Under the pieces are notes generated by a model, which saw nothing but the letters and a program-made list of their open reading frames with translations, was not told the origin of the DNA and ran no database searches. From Alkalihalophilus marmarensis DSM 21297 (GTDB lineage: Bacteria; Bacillota; Bacilli; Bacillales; Bacillaceae_D), in NCBI RefSeq assembly GCF_000474275.2, contig NZ_ATAE01000041.1, positions 62,001 to 126,000 of the forward strand: a DNA stretch of 64,000 nucleotides, read 5' to 3'. A program made the translations under genes and the position numbers. Every line of letters starts with the position of its first letter. Position 1 is the stretch's first letter. Below are positions 41,721-50,045 of the stretch, one piece after another.

Positions 41721-41920
41721 ATGCGCTGGCTGGAAGGCTGTAATTGTATAATTTGAAGCCATTTATGCCTCAGTTACGGCGTGAATTGCGCGGGTAACTC
41801 TCGTTTATGTGCGGGTTCATGTACTTATTGCGCCGGTTGACCTTAATTGCGGCGTTCTAGCCGCTAATTGCGCCGCTCCGGCCCTGATATGCGCGCATTC
41901 AAGCACTTATTGCGTCACTC
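41721..41920 (+). repeat. Intergenic array E of degenerate 21-bp units (core ATTGCGYC)
   Basis: Cores start near 41721, 41742, 41764, 41785, 41806, 41827, 41846, 41867, 41888 and 41909: ATGCGCTG, ATTGTATA, TATGCCTC, ATTGCGCG, TATGTGCG, ATTGCGCC, ATTGCGGC, ATTGCGCC, TATGCGCG, ATTGCGTC. It lies between the stop of the AlgJ-like gene and a bidirectional terminator, so it may be transcribed as its 3' UTR. Confidence 0.87.
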
Positions 41921-41966
41921 TACACCCGCACGTCTCGCACGCCACCACAGCCGCACAAGAACCCCA

Positions 41967-42001
41967 AAAAGGAGCTGTCCACTCGGACAGCTCCTTTTTT
42001 C
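41967..42001. terminator. Bidirectional terminator between convergent genes
   Basis: AAAAAGGAGCTGTCC and GGACAGCTCCTTTTT form a near-perfect stem around ACTC, with A-run before and T-run after; two bases before the stop of the 42003 gene. Confidence 0.93.
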
Positions 42002-42002
42002 T

Positions 42003-43757
42003 TTATTGCATCGGGATAAATAAGAAATTAATCGGCATATTGCTTCCGGCAGCAGGAGTGAAAGTGATCGTAACCGATTCCTCACGTGCTCCTGTACGAT
42101 GGAGGATGCCAGCCTCTGTCGGTCCTGATAAAATGCTGTTGTTGCTTGCTTGGACGACGTTGCCGTTCACTAAGAACGCCCCGCCGTAATGACCGCCTCG
42201 CGGGTTAACGATGATCGCTGTATGAGGCGCCACTTTATCAAGCTTCACTTCGTAGCTCACACCGAAGTTGCCTAGGTTACGCTCTACAGAATTAGTCATC
42301 GCATCAATTCCTTGAATATAATGGTCCTTCACTCCATCTGTCAAAACCATTCGATTACGCTCGTAGCCAACAGGCTCGCTCACATGAAGCGTACGATTTC
42401 CTTTTTCAAATGTTCCTCGAATATGAATGCCGTCACGCGCCGCATCAACACGCTTTAAATACGTGTAGTGCTGCATAAGGTCATGATCTTGATCTAGAAC
42501 AATCACTTCATACTCAACAGGAATGTTTGACTCCGTATCAACATAAGCGGTAATTGTTTGTCCTTTCGGAACGGCTCTGCTGTTTAAGATAGGTGCTACA
42601 ATTTGCATCTGTCCTGCCGGGATATCGAGCACTGCTTTATGCTTTGGATCACTTACGTCACGTAAATAATTCGTCACCGCGCTCTTCCCTGTCTGTTCTA
42701 CATAAATATGCGGGCCTGCCATGCCAAAATGGTTCACTTTCACTTGAGCCGGCTGTCTTTGATTGTTTCTAGCAACTAAATACAAGTTAACCGGTTTATC
42801 CTTTGCATTTTGCTTATGAATCATAAAGCGCACAGGGCCTTCAAGTTCATCTTTATAGAAAAATCCTTCGCGGGTAATTTGCTCTGGACTGTTTGCACGA
42901 ACATACGTATAGTCATGTTCTGCAATCGTATAAGGCACCTCTTTATAAGATAGTACAGCTGCGCGGTCAATCGGCATCTTCCCTCCGATTGGACCTTGTG
43001 TTAACATATATTGCTCTTTCGTTTGAAACACATCGTTCGTTACTGTGATCGTTTTCTCCGATCGATCTGTTTGTCCTTGTCTATTTTCTACCTCAAGCGA
43101 AATTGTGTAGGTGCCCGGCTCAAAAAACACCGGCTCATTATTTTCCCACGTGCGCTTAATAATCTCCACGCCTCGATTCAAACTGCGATCGCCGTATGAG
43201 ATCGGCTCTCCAATTCTATATACCTCTTTTTCGGTATGAATGACTGCTTGCGGCTTTATCACAATTGGTGCAGCGGGCGGTGTTACGGTTTGGCTTGGAA
43301 AGGTTAGACGAATTAATCGATTAGATTGTACTGTCAACGTCCCCCTCGTATGCTCTGCAAGTGTTCTGATAGGGATCATTAGTGATTGATTTTGCAGTCT
43401 AGTCTGACCGTTGTTACGATGTTCAAATGTTTGATTGTTGTATTGATACGTTCTAGAGTTTGCTAGAAATCTAAATTGATGTTCTCCGCGTGTGAGGACG
43501 TACTCTCTCGTTTGCGGAACATATGTGATCGAATAGCCTAAATGATTAGAAATCGCTCTAACTGATATATAAGTGACCCCGTTATGCACCATATTCGGCA
43601 CTGGTGAGGTTAAGCGTTGATTCTGTTCATTAAAAATAACTGTTGAATTTAGTTCAAATGTAAATTGATTCCCTGCATTCGCTGCACCACTTGCAGGAAA
43701 TGCTAAATGGCCAGCTAACACAGCAGCGGCAACAAGCATGCCTAGTCCTTTTTTCAT
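42003..43757 (-). CDS. Large secreted stalk-domain protein, unknown function
   Basis: 584 residues from ATG 43757 behind GAGGTG. Signal peptide about 1-29, a stalk-domain pair (about 40-165; GVTYISVRAISNHLGYSI and SLMIPIRTLAEHTRG), then a short PKD/Ig-like segment (EPGTYTISLEVENRQGQT). The C-terminal 350 residues are beta-rich without enzyme motifs that I recognise. The end reads ITFTPAAGSNMPINFLFIPMQ-like, a beta-sandwich style. Proteins of this layout are abundant in Bacillaceae but uncharacterised. Probably a surface adhesin or scaffold (inference). Confidence 0.78.
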   Translation of the reverse strand: MKKGLGMLVAAAVLAGHLAFPASGAANAGNQFTFELNSTVIFNEQNQRLTSPVPNMVHNGVTYISVRAISNHLGYSITYVPQTREYVLTRGEHQFRFLANSRTYQYNNQTFEHRNNGQTRLQNQSLMIPIRTLAEHTRGTLTVQSNRLIRLTFPSQTVTPPAAPIVIKPQAVIHTEKEVYRIGEPISYGDRSLNRGVEIIKRTWENNEPVFFEPGTYTISLEVENRQGQTDRSEKTITVTNDVFQTKEQYMLTQGPIGGKMPIDRAAVLSYKEVPYTIAEHDYTYVRANSPEQITREGFFYKDELEGPVRFMIHKQNAKDKPVNLYLVARNNQRQPAQVKVNHFGMAGPHIYVEQTGKSAVTNYLRDVSDPKHKAVLDIPAGQMQIVAPILNSRAVPKGQTITAYVDTESNIPVEYEVIVLDQDHDLMQHYTYLKRVDAARDGIHIRGTFEKGNRTLHVSEPVGYERNRMVLTDGVKDHYIQGIDAMTNSVERNLGNFGVSYEVKLDKVAPHTAIIVNPRGGHYGGAFLVNGNVVQASNNSILSGPTEAGILHRTGAREESVTITFTPAAGSNMPINFLFIPMQ

Positions 43758-43865
43758 TAAATTGCACCTCAAACTTCTATTTTTTATGACTTATCTATTA
43801 GTACTATCGTCCATTCTACTAATATTTTGAAGGTTATACAAGGTTTTCATTGAATAATAGAGACA

Positions 43866-43895
43866 AAAAAGACCCCCTTTAAAAGGAAGTCTTTT
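43866..43895 (-). terminator. Terminator of the serine-hydrolase gene
   Basis: Minus strand AAAGACTTCCTTTT and AAAGGGGGTCTTTTTT arms pair with mismatches and end in six T, four bases after the stop. Confidence 0.75.
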
Positions 43896-43898
43896 GGA

Positions 43899-45251
43899 TT
43901 AGTTTCTTATAATATGTTCAATCATCTGACCAATCACGTGAACGTCTTTATTCGCATGATTACTAAGCAAAATGATTGTATAATTTAAGCCTTCATGTCT
44001 CTTAATGTGGCTTGTGTAACCTACTGTATTTCCTGATAACTGAGTCACACGCCCGACACTTGTCGGGTACACCTGCCAGCCGTAGCCCCAATTTGATTCG
44101 TGCTGACGCAACATCACTTCTTTGATCGATCTTGAGTGGAGAGTATCTTGATACAATGCGCGGTCAAGCTTGTACAAGTCCTCAACAGACGCATAGACAC
44201 TACCTGAGCCGCCGCGAGCGGCGAAATCACGGTTAACCGGTACAACTCGTCCATCCACTAGGCTGTACCCGTGAGCTCTCACACTGCGGTCCACTGTATT
44301 AATATCAAATCCAGATGAATTCATTCCGAGTGGTTTGAAAATCTGGTCATTTAAATAAGCACTATAGCTCTTCCCGGACACTTGTTCAATAATATCACCT
44401 AACAGCATATATCCTACGTTGGAATAGCGCTGGCTTGTGCCTGGTGTATAAATCAATTTGATATCCTTATACTGACCTTCTTTTTCCCACGGCAGTCCGG
44501 CTGTATGAGTTAATAGCTGGTGAATACTGATTTGATTTGCATAAGGCAGCTCAGGGAAATAATCACTTAATCGATCAGTAAATTGCAGCTTCCCTTCTTC
44601 ATGCAGCTTCATAATAGCTGAGCCTGTAAACCCTTTTGTTAATGAAGCTATTGCAAATGGTGTATTAGGCTGGTTAGCTCTTCCTGCCTGGTCTGCCAAA
44701 CCATAACCAGATGAGGTGATCACACTGTTTCGTTTCGCAACGAGTGCCGAACCGTTAAAGCGATTTGCGGCATTTAAGCGCTGTAAGAAATCATCTGCCA
44801 TACGCCCTCTTGTCTCATCTGTAATACCGCGACTCATTAATAAAATTTCATTTGAGAAACTTAACCACAGCACGCGATAATCAAATACTTCTGAAACCTC
44901 ACGAAGAGAGAGCATCGTCCGGCCGTTAATGGCACGAGGTGTATTGATAAATTCACGTCTCTGGTTATTAAACATGTAGTGCGTATCATTAAATGAGAAC
45001 GAAAAATTTCTGCCCCCGCCAGAGCACGATGCGGTTTTCGTTTGCTGGTTCCAGCCAAGTTGATAATTAAGCGCACCGCACAGACCTCTCAGCTCTATGT
45101 AGGTGACCCCTCGGATTGCAACAGGGTCTTCATCAAAGCTTAATTTCTGCTCATCTAAGAAAACCGGCATGATCGTATTAGCATGGGCCTTGTCATCCCA
45201 CAATACAAACACACTAAACAACATAATGAAAAATACTAGCAGCTGTTTCAA
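43899..45251 (-). CDS. Secreted beta-lactamase-family serine hydrolase with stalk domain
   Basis: 450 residues, start TTG behind AGAGGA. Signal peptide about 1-24, a stalk pair (about 28-145; TYIELRGLCGALNYQLGW and RTMLSLREVSEVFDY), then a class C beta-lactamase / PbpE-like domain. Motifs are Ser-x-x-Lys in ASLTKGF, Tyr-Ser-Asn in RYSNVGYMLLG, and an HESNWGYGW-type segment near the third motif position with a QLSGNTVGYTS end. Such enzymes act as D-amino-acid peptidases or esterases rather than antibiotic-degrading lactamases. A Cys-containing loop (ASCSGG) in the stalk is unusual for this family. Confidence 0.87.
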   Translation of the reverse strand: MKQLLVFFIMLFSVFVLWDDKAHANTIMPVFLDEQKLSFDEDPVAIRGVTYIELRGLCGALNYQLGWNQQTKTASCSGGGRNFSFSFNDTHYMFNNQRREFINTPRAINGRTMLSLREVSEVFDYRVLWLSFSNEILLMSRGITDETRGRMADDFLQRLNAANRFNGSALVAKRNSVITSSGYGLADQAGRANQPNTPFAIASLTKGFTGSAIMKLHEEGKLQFTDRLSDYFPELPYANQISIHQLLTHTAGLPWEKEGQYKDIKLIYTPGTSQRYSNVGYMLLGDIIEQVSGKSYSAYLNDQIFKPLGMNSSGFDINTVDRSVRAHGYSLVDGRVVPVNRDFAARGGSGSVYASVEDLYKLDRALYQDTLHSRSIKEVMLRQHESNWGYGWQVYPTSVGRVTQLSGNTVGYTSHIKRHEGLNYTIILLSNHANKDVHVIGQMIEHIIRN

Positions 45252-45395
45252 AATGTATTCCTCTTCTTTCTATATCGTTTTTATCTAAAGACTCAAATCA
45301 CAATACTAAAAACTTACCATATATAGTTAAGAAACGGTAGTCATTTCAATTGAAACCAACCAAAAGTATCACTAAAAAAGAATATTCAGAATATT

Positions 45396-45432
45396 AAAGA
45401 ACCAAAGCCTCGTAAGCTTTGGTTCTTTAATC
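45396..45432. terminator. Terminator of the 45439 gene
   Basis: AAAGAACCAAAGC and GCTTTGGTTCTTT form a 13-bp perfect stem; usable in both directions. Confidence 0.9.
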
Positions 45433-45438
45433 TGTAAT

Positions 45439-46281
45439 TTAAAGCTGTTCTAACAAATATTCTTCGACTGACATTTTTGTTTTCGATGCGGCGAAAGATT
45501 GTGTCAATTGTTGAGTTAATGGCTGTGTAAACTGAAGATCTCTAATAGAAGAGGATTTGATCCCGCTCACTTCCTCTTTGTCTTGGGCTTCTTCTTTCTC
45601 TCGGTCCTCCAGCTTGCTTAACAGACCTTTATTGACTTCGTTTGCCACCTCAATCATTTCTTTTGAACCGTGCGTGTTAATCGCATCGACCACTTTATCA
45701 AGTGCTTCAGGTGTCTCCTCGAAATATGGATTTTCATACCACATATTCGCAGCGAACTTCCCTTGTGAGGCGACTAGCGGGTGGTTGTATTTTGAATCGT
45801 ACCACTCGCTTGAAGGCGGCTCTACGTTGTATTGCTGCCCCAAACTGCTGTTATTAGCAAACGCCACAATATGCGGCATTGCACCTGGAGCTTTCTTCAA
45901 TTCTTCAACAGATTGATCCAGAGCCGCCTGCCATTTTGCCGCTTCTTCATGATCATTGTCTGCTAAAGCCGCTTTCACAGCGTCTGCTCTAGAGTCAACC
46001 AACCTTGCCCAATATTGCTTGTTTTTTGTTGGAACACCGTCAATCGTGTCATACCAAGCGGGGTGCTGCTTCGCTTGAAATGAATCATAGAGCTTCCAGT
46101 CACCAGTTGTTACTGCATCTAAGATTAATTGATTCCGTGATTGATTCACATCATGGAGAGGATTGATTGCTCTTGCTTCTGCGTTGCTTAATGCCTCTTT
46201 CCAAGCACCAGCATTTCCGACAGTTTTGTTTTGTAAAGGTTTAGAGCCTTCTTGAGAAGCACTAATCGAGCCTATTATCAT
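45439..46281 (-). CDS. Hypothetical 280-residue soluble protein
   Basis: No family recognised. No signal peptide or membrane helix. Predicted mostly helical, with several Trp-containing segments (VTTGDWKLYDSF, KQYWARLVDSR) and a Glu/Lys-rich end (LSKLEDREKEEAQDKEE) before a Gln/Thr-rich tail LTQQLTQSFAAS and a terminal EEYLLEQL. Start ATG behind GGAGG. Flanked by its own terminator. Could be a cytosolic or non-classically exported protein; not assignable from sequence. Confidence 0.6.
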   Translation of the reverse strand: MIIGSISASQEGSKPLQNKTVGNAGAWKEALSNAEARAINPLHDVNQSRNQLILDAVTTGDWKLYDSFQAKQHPAWYDTIDGVPTKNKQYWARLVDSRADAVKAALADNDHEEAAKWQAALDQSVEELKKAPGAMPHIVAFANNSSLGQQYNVEPPSSEWYDSKYNHPLVASQGKFAANMWYENPYFEETPEALDKVVDAINTHGSKEMIEVANEVNKGLLSKLEDREKEEAQDKEEVSGIKSSSIRDLQFTQPLTQQLTQSFAASKTKMSVEEYLLEQL

Positions 46282-46387
46282 ATGAAAACCTCCTATCTTG
46301 TAAAGGGGGTCTATCTTTAACGCCCAATAGTACTAGTATAATATATCTATTCGTCTTTTTTCAACAATTGTCCCTATCTTTTTCCAA

Positions 46388-46413
46388 CAAAAAGAAGCCC
46401 CTATATTTAGAGG
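46388..46413 (-). terminator. Terminator of the 46430 gene
   Basis: AGCCCCTAT and ATAGGGGCT-like arms (AGCCTCT opposite) pair around AAAT and are followed by TCTTTTTG on the minus strand. Confidence 0.75.
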
Positions 46414-46429
46414 CTCCTAGTAATGGTTC

Positions 46430-46816
46430 TTAGTTTAATTGATCTTTTAATAAAGCTAAGCGATAATCCGCTTCAGCTTTGCAGCAGTAATCCACATCAT
46501 TGGTGTCTAGTTCAGCTATTAAACGATCAATCTCTTTCATTTGATCTTCACTAGGCTCTGTCTCGATCACCTTTTGAATCACTTCATTTACTTTGTTCGT
46601 TAATTCTTCTTGAAATTCAGGCTTATGTAAAAGAGTTTGGTCGATTTCTTTCATCCATGTTGAGTTTTCTTCAGAATACTCTTTCCAAAAAGCAATGAAC
46701 TGTTCGCTTTCGTACTTATCATCGTTCCAATCAATGCTTTCCATATACGTAATAAATGCTTTCTTAATTGAAAGTGTAATACTTAATTTAGTACCTCTTG
46801 ATAAATCTTTGTACAT
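46430..46816 (-). CDS. Hypothetical 128-residue acidic protein
   Basis: Start ATG 46816 behind GAGGT; an in-frame ATG 45 bases further up has no ribosome site. A soluble, helical, strongly acidic protein (ESEQFIAFWKEYSEE, ETEPSEDQMKEIDRLIAEL). I do not recognise it. It stands alone, divergent from the stalk-domain gene at 47141. Confidence 0.6.
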   Translation of the reverse strand: MYKDLSRGTKLSITLSIKKAFITYMESIDWNDDKYESEQFIAFWKEYSEENSTWMKEIDQTLLHKPEFQEELTNKVNEVIQKVIETEPSEDQMKEIDRLIAELDTNDVDYCCKAEADYRLALLKDQLN

Positions 46817-47140
46817 TTGAATAACCTCACATACCTTTATTTTCAGACGCCCTACATTCACATGTCATAATCTAGCATTATCACTATTATACGCTATCTT
46901 GTCTTAATAGGAGGGAAAATCAATAAATTGGTTATAATTTACTAACTATCATCCAAATTTTAATCTATCATAAACTTATACTATGATAATAGAAAGAATA
47001 AACATTTGCAAACTTCTTTCCCTTTTAACCTAATTCTCAAATTATTACTTTTTTCCTCATAATCAAGGAGGACTTTTGTCTACGTTCTAGAAGTGATTAG
47101 AGGTATGCCTATTTTTTCTAATTTTTAAAGGAGTGATTTG
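46817..47140. other. Intergenic region between divergent genes
   Basis: About 320 bp, AT-rich. TATAAT occurs at about 46933-46938 on the + strand but no -35 box lies at the right distance. The ribosome site AAAGGAGTGA at 47127-47136 serves the next gene. Nothing else recognised. Confidence 0.4.
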
Positions 47141-48343
47141 ATGAAAAAAGGATTCGTATTGGTCATGATTGCCGCTTGCTTACTTATGCTGCTCTCACCC
47201 ATTCAAGCAGCTGCCAGCTCAAATCTGAACGTTACAATGGACGGAGAAAAGTTGGATGTTGCCGCAAAAGCTAAAGAAGGACGCACATTAGTACCTGTTA
47301 GAGGAGTATTTGAAAAGCTGGGATTACATGTGAATTGGGATCATCAAAAAAAGACCGCCTATATCTCAAATGATGAAAGTAAAGTCTCCCTCACACTTGG
47401 AAACAAAGTAGCTGTAGTAAATGGAAAGAATGTACATATCGATGTGCCAGTTACAGCAGAAGAGAACCGACTGTACATCCCGCTTCGTTTTGTAGCCGAG
47501 CAGTTCCATTTTACAGTAGACTGGAATGCATCAACAAAAACAGTTCAACTCACATCAACCTCCACTGAATCCGACATTGATGTAGAAGAGTTTCTTCAAT
47601 CAGTCATTGGAGCTGATCTAACTAGTTATTCAACTGACATGTCTCTTTGGCAGTCAATGAAGCTAGACGGTGAAGAGTTAATCATGGATATGGAAATGAA
47701 GATGGATATGGTCTTAGATCCGATCGGCTTCTATCAATATACTGCCATGATTTTAGAAGAGCTTGATGGCGAAAAAATGGAATCTGAAGCATACTTCTCA
47801 AAAGAGGGATATTATGTATCTGAGATGGGGCAATGGATCAAGTATGACGACGAGTTAGTAGAAGATATTCTAAATCTCAGTCAAATGCAGATGGATCCTA
47901 TGTATCAATATGAGCTGCTGCTTGCTTACGCTGAAAATGTGAAGGTTATTGAAAAAGACGATACGTATATGATGTCCTTCTCGATTTCCGGTGATGGATT
48001 CCACCAACTAATCCTTGAGTTAATTGGCGGCATCGACCTTGGCCTTCCAGAAGAGGAACTGGAGATGATCGGTTTATTATTCGAGAACTTTGACATCACG
48101 ACAAGCACAACATTTGATAAAAGCACCTTCTACCCATTATCTCAAACAATGGAATCAAACTTAGCTGTCACCTTCGAAGGTGACACGATGGAGCTAGAAC
48201 AAAAAGTAGAAGCGACCTACTCGAATTTTAATCAAATCAAAGAAATTAAGATTCCACAAGAAGTGATTGATTCTGCCATTCCATTTAATGAGTATATCGG
48301 AGAATGGGAGTTGGAGGATGTAGAGTTTGATGAAGTGAGTTAA
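47141..48343 (+). CDS. Secreted stalk-domain protein with DUF6612-like C-terminal domain
   Basis: 400 residues from ATG 47141 behind AAAGGAGTGA. Signal peptide about 1-26 (ends IQAAAS), stalk pair about 27-140 (LVPVRGVFEKLGLHVNW and YIPLRFVAEQFHFTVDW). The remaining 260 residues look like the LolA/LppX-type fold found in DUF6612 proteins: an amphipathic beta-barrel half, with repeated Met-rich strands (MDMEMKMDMVLDP) that could bind a lipid or hydrophobic ligand. The DUF assignment is by pattern only. Strongly acidic. Monocistronic, with a terminator shared with the convergent gene. Confidence 0.78.
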   Translation: MKKGFVLVMIAACLLMLLSPIQAAASSNLNVTMDGEKLDVAAKAKEGRTLVPVRGVFEKLGLHVNWDHQKKTAYISNDESKVSLTLGNKVAVVNGKNVHIDVPVTAEENRLYIPLRFVAEQFHFTVDWNASTKTVQLTSTSTESDIDVEEFLQSVIGADLTSYSTDMSLWQSMKLDGEELIMDMEMKMDMVLDPIGFYQYTAMILEELDGEKMESEAYFSKEGYYVSEMGQWIKYDDELVEDILNLSQMQMDPMYQYELLLAYAENVKVIEKDDTYMMSFSISGDGFHQLILELIGGIDLGLPEEELEMIGLLFENFDITTSTTFDKSTFYPLSQTMESNLAVTFEGDTMELEQKVEATYSNFNQIKEIKIPQEVIDSAIPFNEYIGEWELEDVEFDEVS

Positions 48344-48365
48344 GTAGTCCATAATCCTTTAACCT

Positions 48366-48402
48366 AAAACAGACCTCGGCATAATACCGAGGTCTGTTTC
48401 TT
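48366..48402. terminator. Bidirectional terminator
   Basis: AAACAGACCTCGG and CCGAGGTCTGTTT form a 13-bp perfect stem around CATAATA, between the convergent genes at 47141 and 48413. Confidence 0.93.
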
Positions 48403-48412
48403 ATGAGGCCGC

Positions 48413-49864
48413 TTAATTTAGGAAGGTAAGAGTATCTGCTGTATTCCCTTTCCCTATTATGGTTACACGTTTTTCATTGCCTTTCTTATTTTCATCCATT
48501 GTTTGGAGTAACAAACTATGATCCGCTTCATATGAGGAAAGTTCTTCTTCACTCAGCCCTATCCCCTTATCAAAGTATTGTTTTAATGTGGCTATGCTAT
48601 TTATTTTTACATTTTTATTAACAAGCAACAAATATCTAGCAGCCTTATTTATTTCTTCTAGAGTGTACGACGAATTTTCAAATAGATTGAATGATTTCAG
48701 AACTTGTATCATTGGATCAGGTGTGGCTGCCGTATTTGCTTTGTCTATATCCTCATGAAAATGATTAATGAAAGGCTTCAGTGCTCCCAATAGTTCAGAA
48801 ACCGTATAGTATGTCTCTAATTTCCCCCTATACTCATAAAAGAATCGATTAATAACGAATAACCGATCTTCTGGCCTCAAATTAATATACTCATTATATT
48901 CTAAAGATAATATAGCTTCGTTTAATTGTTCTGCGGTTTCAGCTTCTTGAGCCAAACAGAAAGCAACAATCTCTGTAATCTCTTCTTTAATAGCCTGATC
49001 TGACATGGTTTTCATCGACAAGTTAGAAATCATCTCTAATGCTCTAGAATTATCTTCAAGTGAGTTTACGACTTCTATTTCAAGTGATTTTAAAGCAGTC
49101 TCAGACCATACCTTTTCTCTACGCAGCAAGCTGAACAATTTAGCTTGGTATCCAGCAGTATTCTTTTGAAGCTGCCTTACCTTTTTTAATTGAGTATTTT
49201 TTTGATCAGAAGGTGCTTGAGCACTCAACATTTGCTTCACATAACGTTTCTTTTCTAGCATTTCTTTATATTTTATTACTGAAAAAGGTTCTGCGCTAAG
49301 TTCACCAACCATTAGTTCTAACTCATTTACATGTTGCTCTATTTTGTGATAATCTTCGGCAATATTAAATCTGGACTTCAATTCTTTTATTTGATCAATC
49401 ATTATTGCTTGATCTTCAAATGGGTATCTGCTGATTAACGTATCTAGTTCCTTCAATTTATTATTCCGGTTCATTGTTTCATATTTATCTGCATCTTGAA
49501 TAAATCGAGCTAATTCCACTTTTAAATCAAGAGCTCTCCTTAACTCTGTTGTGTAACCAAGCAACTCCTCACGCCAATGTACAAAGGGTAATTCATGTAT
49601 ACCGTCTTCTATTTTCCTTAAATCATCAATAGTAGAATTAGTATTAAATACTTCGATTTTCTCTATTATGTTAATGAGTTGGTTCTTGTAGTAAGTCACA
49701 CTATATGAAGTCATTTCTTGTTTGAAATCAATACTTCTCTTTAAGTTGTCCTCACTTGCTACGCTAGAGCCTTTTTCAATTAATTCCTTATCAAAACTTA
49801 TTGGTGCTGCTTTTAACTGACCATCCTTTGTAAAAAAGAATGGTTTAAAGACTTTAATGGTCAT
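48413..49864 (-). CDS. Hypothetical 483-residue coiled-coil protein
   Basis: Start ATG 49864 behind AAGGAGGTC. No signal peptide or membrane helix. Most of the length is charged helix with heptad-like stretches, especially about 95-260 (LRRALDLKVELARFI, LEKKRYVKQML). The last 20 residues form a short beta-like end (RVTIIGKGNTADTLTFLN). I do not recognise the family. It lies directly downstream of the S-layer gene on the same strand, after a hairpin, so low read-through expression with the S-layer gene is possible. Confidence 0.6.
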   Translation of the reverse strand: MTIKVFKPFFFTKDGQLKAAPISFDKELIEKGSSVASEDNLKRSIDFKQEMTSYSVTYYKNQLINIIEKIEVFNTNSTIDDLRKIEDGIHELPFVHWREELLGYTTELRRALDLKVELARFIQDADKYETMNRNNKLKELDTLISRYPFEDQAIMIDQIKELKSRFNIAEDYHKIEQHVNELELMVGELSAEPFSVIKYKEMLEKKRYVKQMLSAQAPSDQKNTQLKKVRQLQKNTAGYQAKLFSLLRREKVWSETALKSLEIEVVNSLEDNSRALEMISNLSMKTMSDQAIKEEITEIVAFCLAQEAETAEQLNEAILSLEYNEYINLRPEDRLFVINRFFYEYRGKLETYYTVSELLGALKPFINHFHEDIDKANTAATPDPMIQVLKSFNLFENSSYTLEEINKAARYLLLVNKNVKINSIATLKQYFDKGIGLSEEELSSYEADHSLLLQTMDENKKGNEKRVTIIGKGNTADTLTFLN

Positions 49865-49990
49865 TTTTCTTGACCTCCTTAACAATACTCGCCATCTTAA
49901 TATCTTTATTATAACAAAACTTCCAATTCAAACTTCCCGAGTTGCTAATTTCCACATTTTACTCATAATAAAGGTATTAAAATTAAATAA

Positions 49991-50019
49991 GCGGAGTGAG
50001 TAGTTTCAACTCGCTCCGC
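49991..50019 (-). terminator. Hairpin after the S-layer gene
   Basis: GCGGAGTGAG and CTCGCTCCGC pair with one mismatch around a 9-base loop; on the minus strand it is followed by TTATTTAATTTTAA, only moderately T-rich. Confidence 0.75.
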
Positions 50020-50045
50020 CTATTGTTACTACTTAAAAATTAGAA

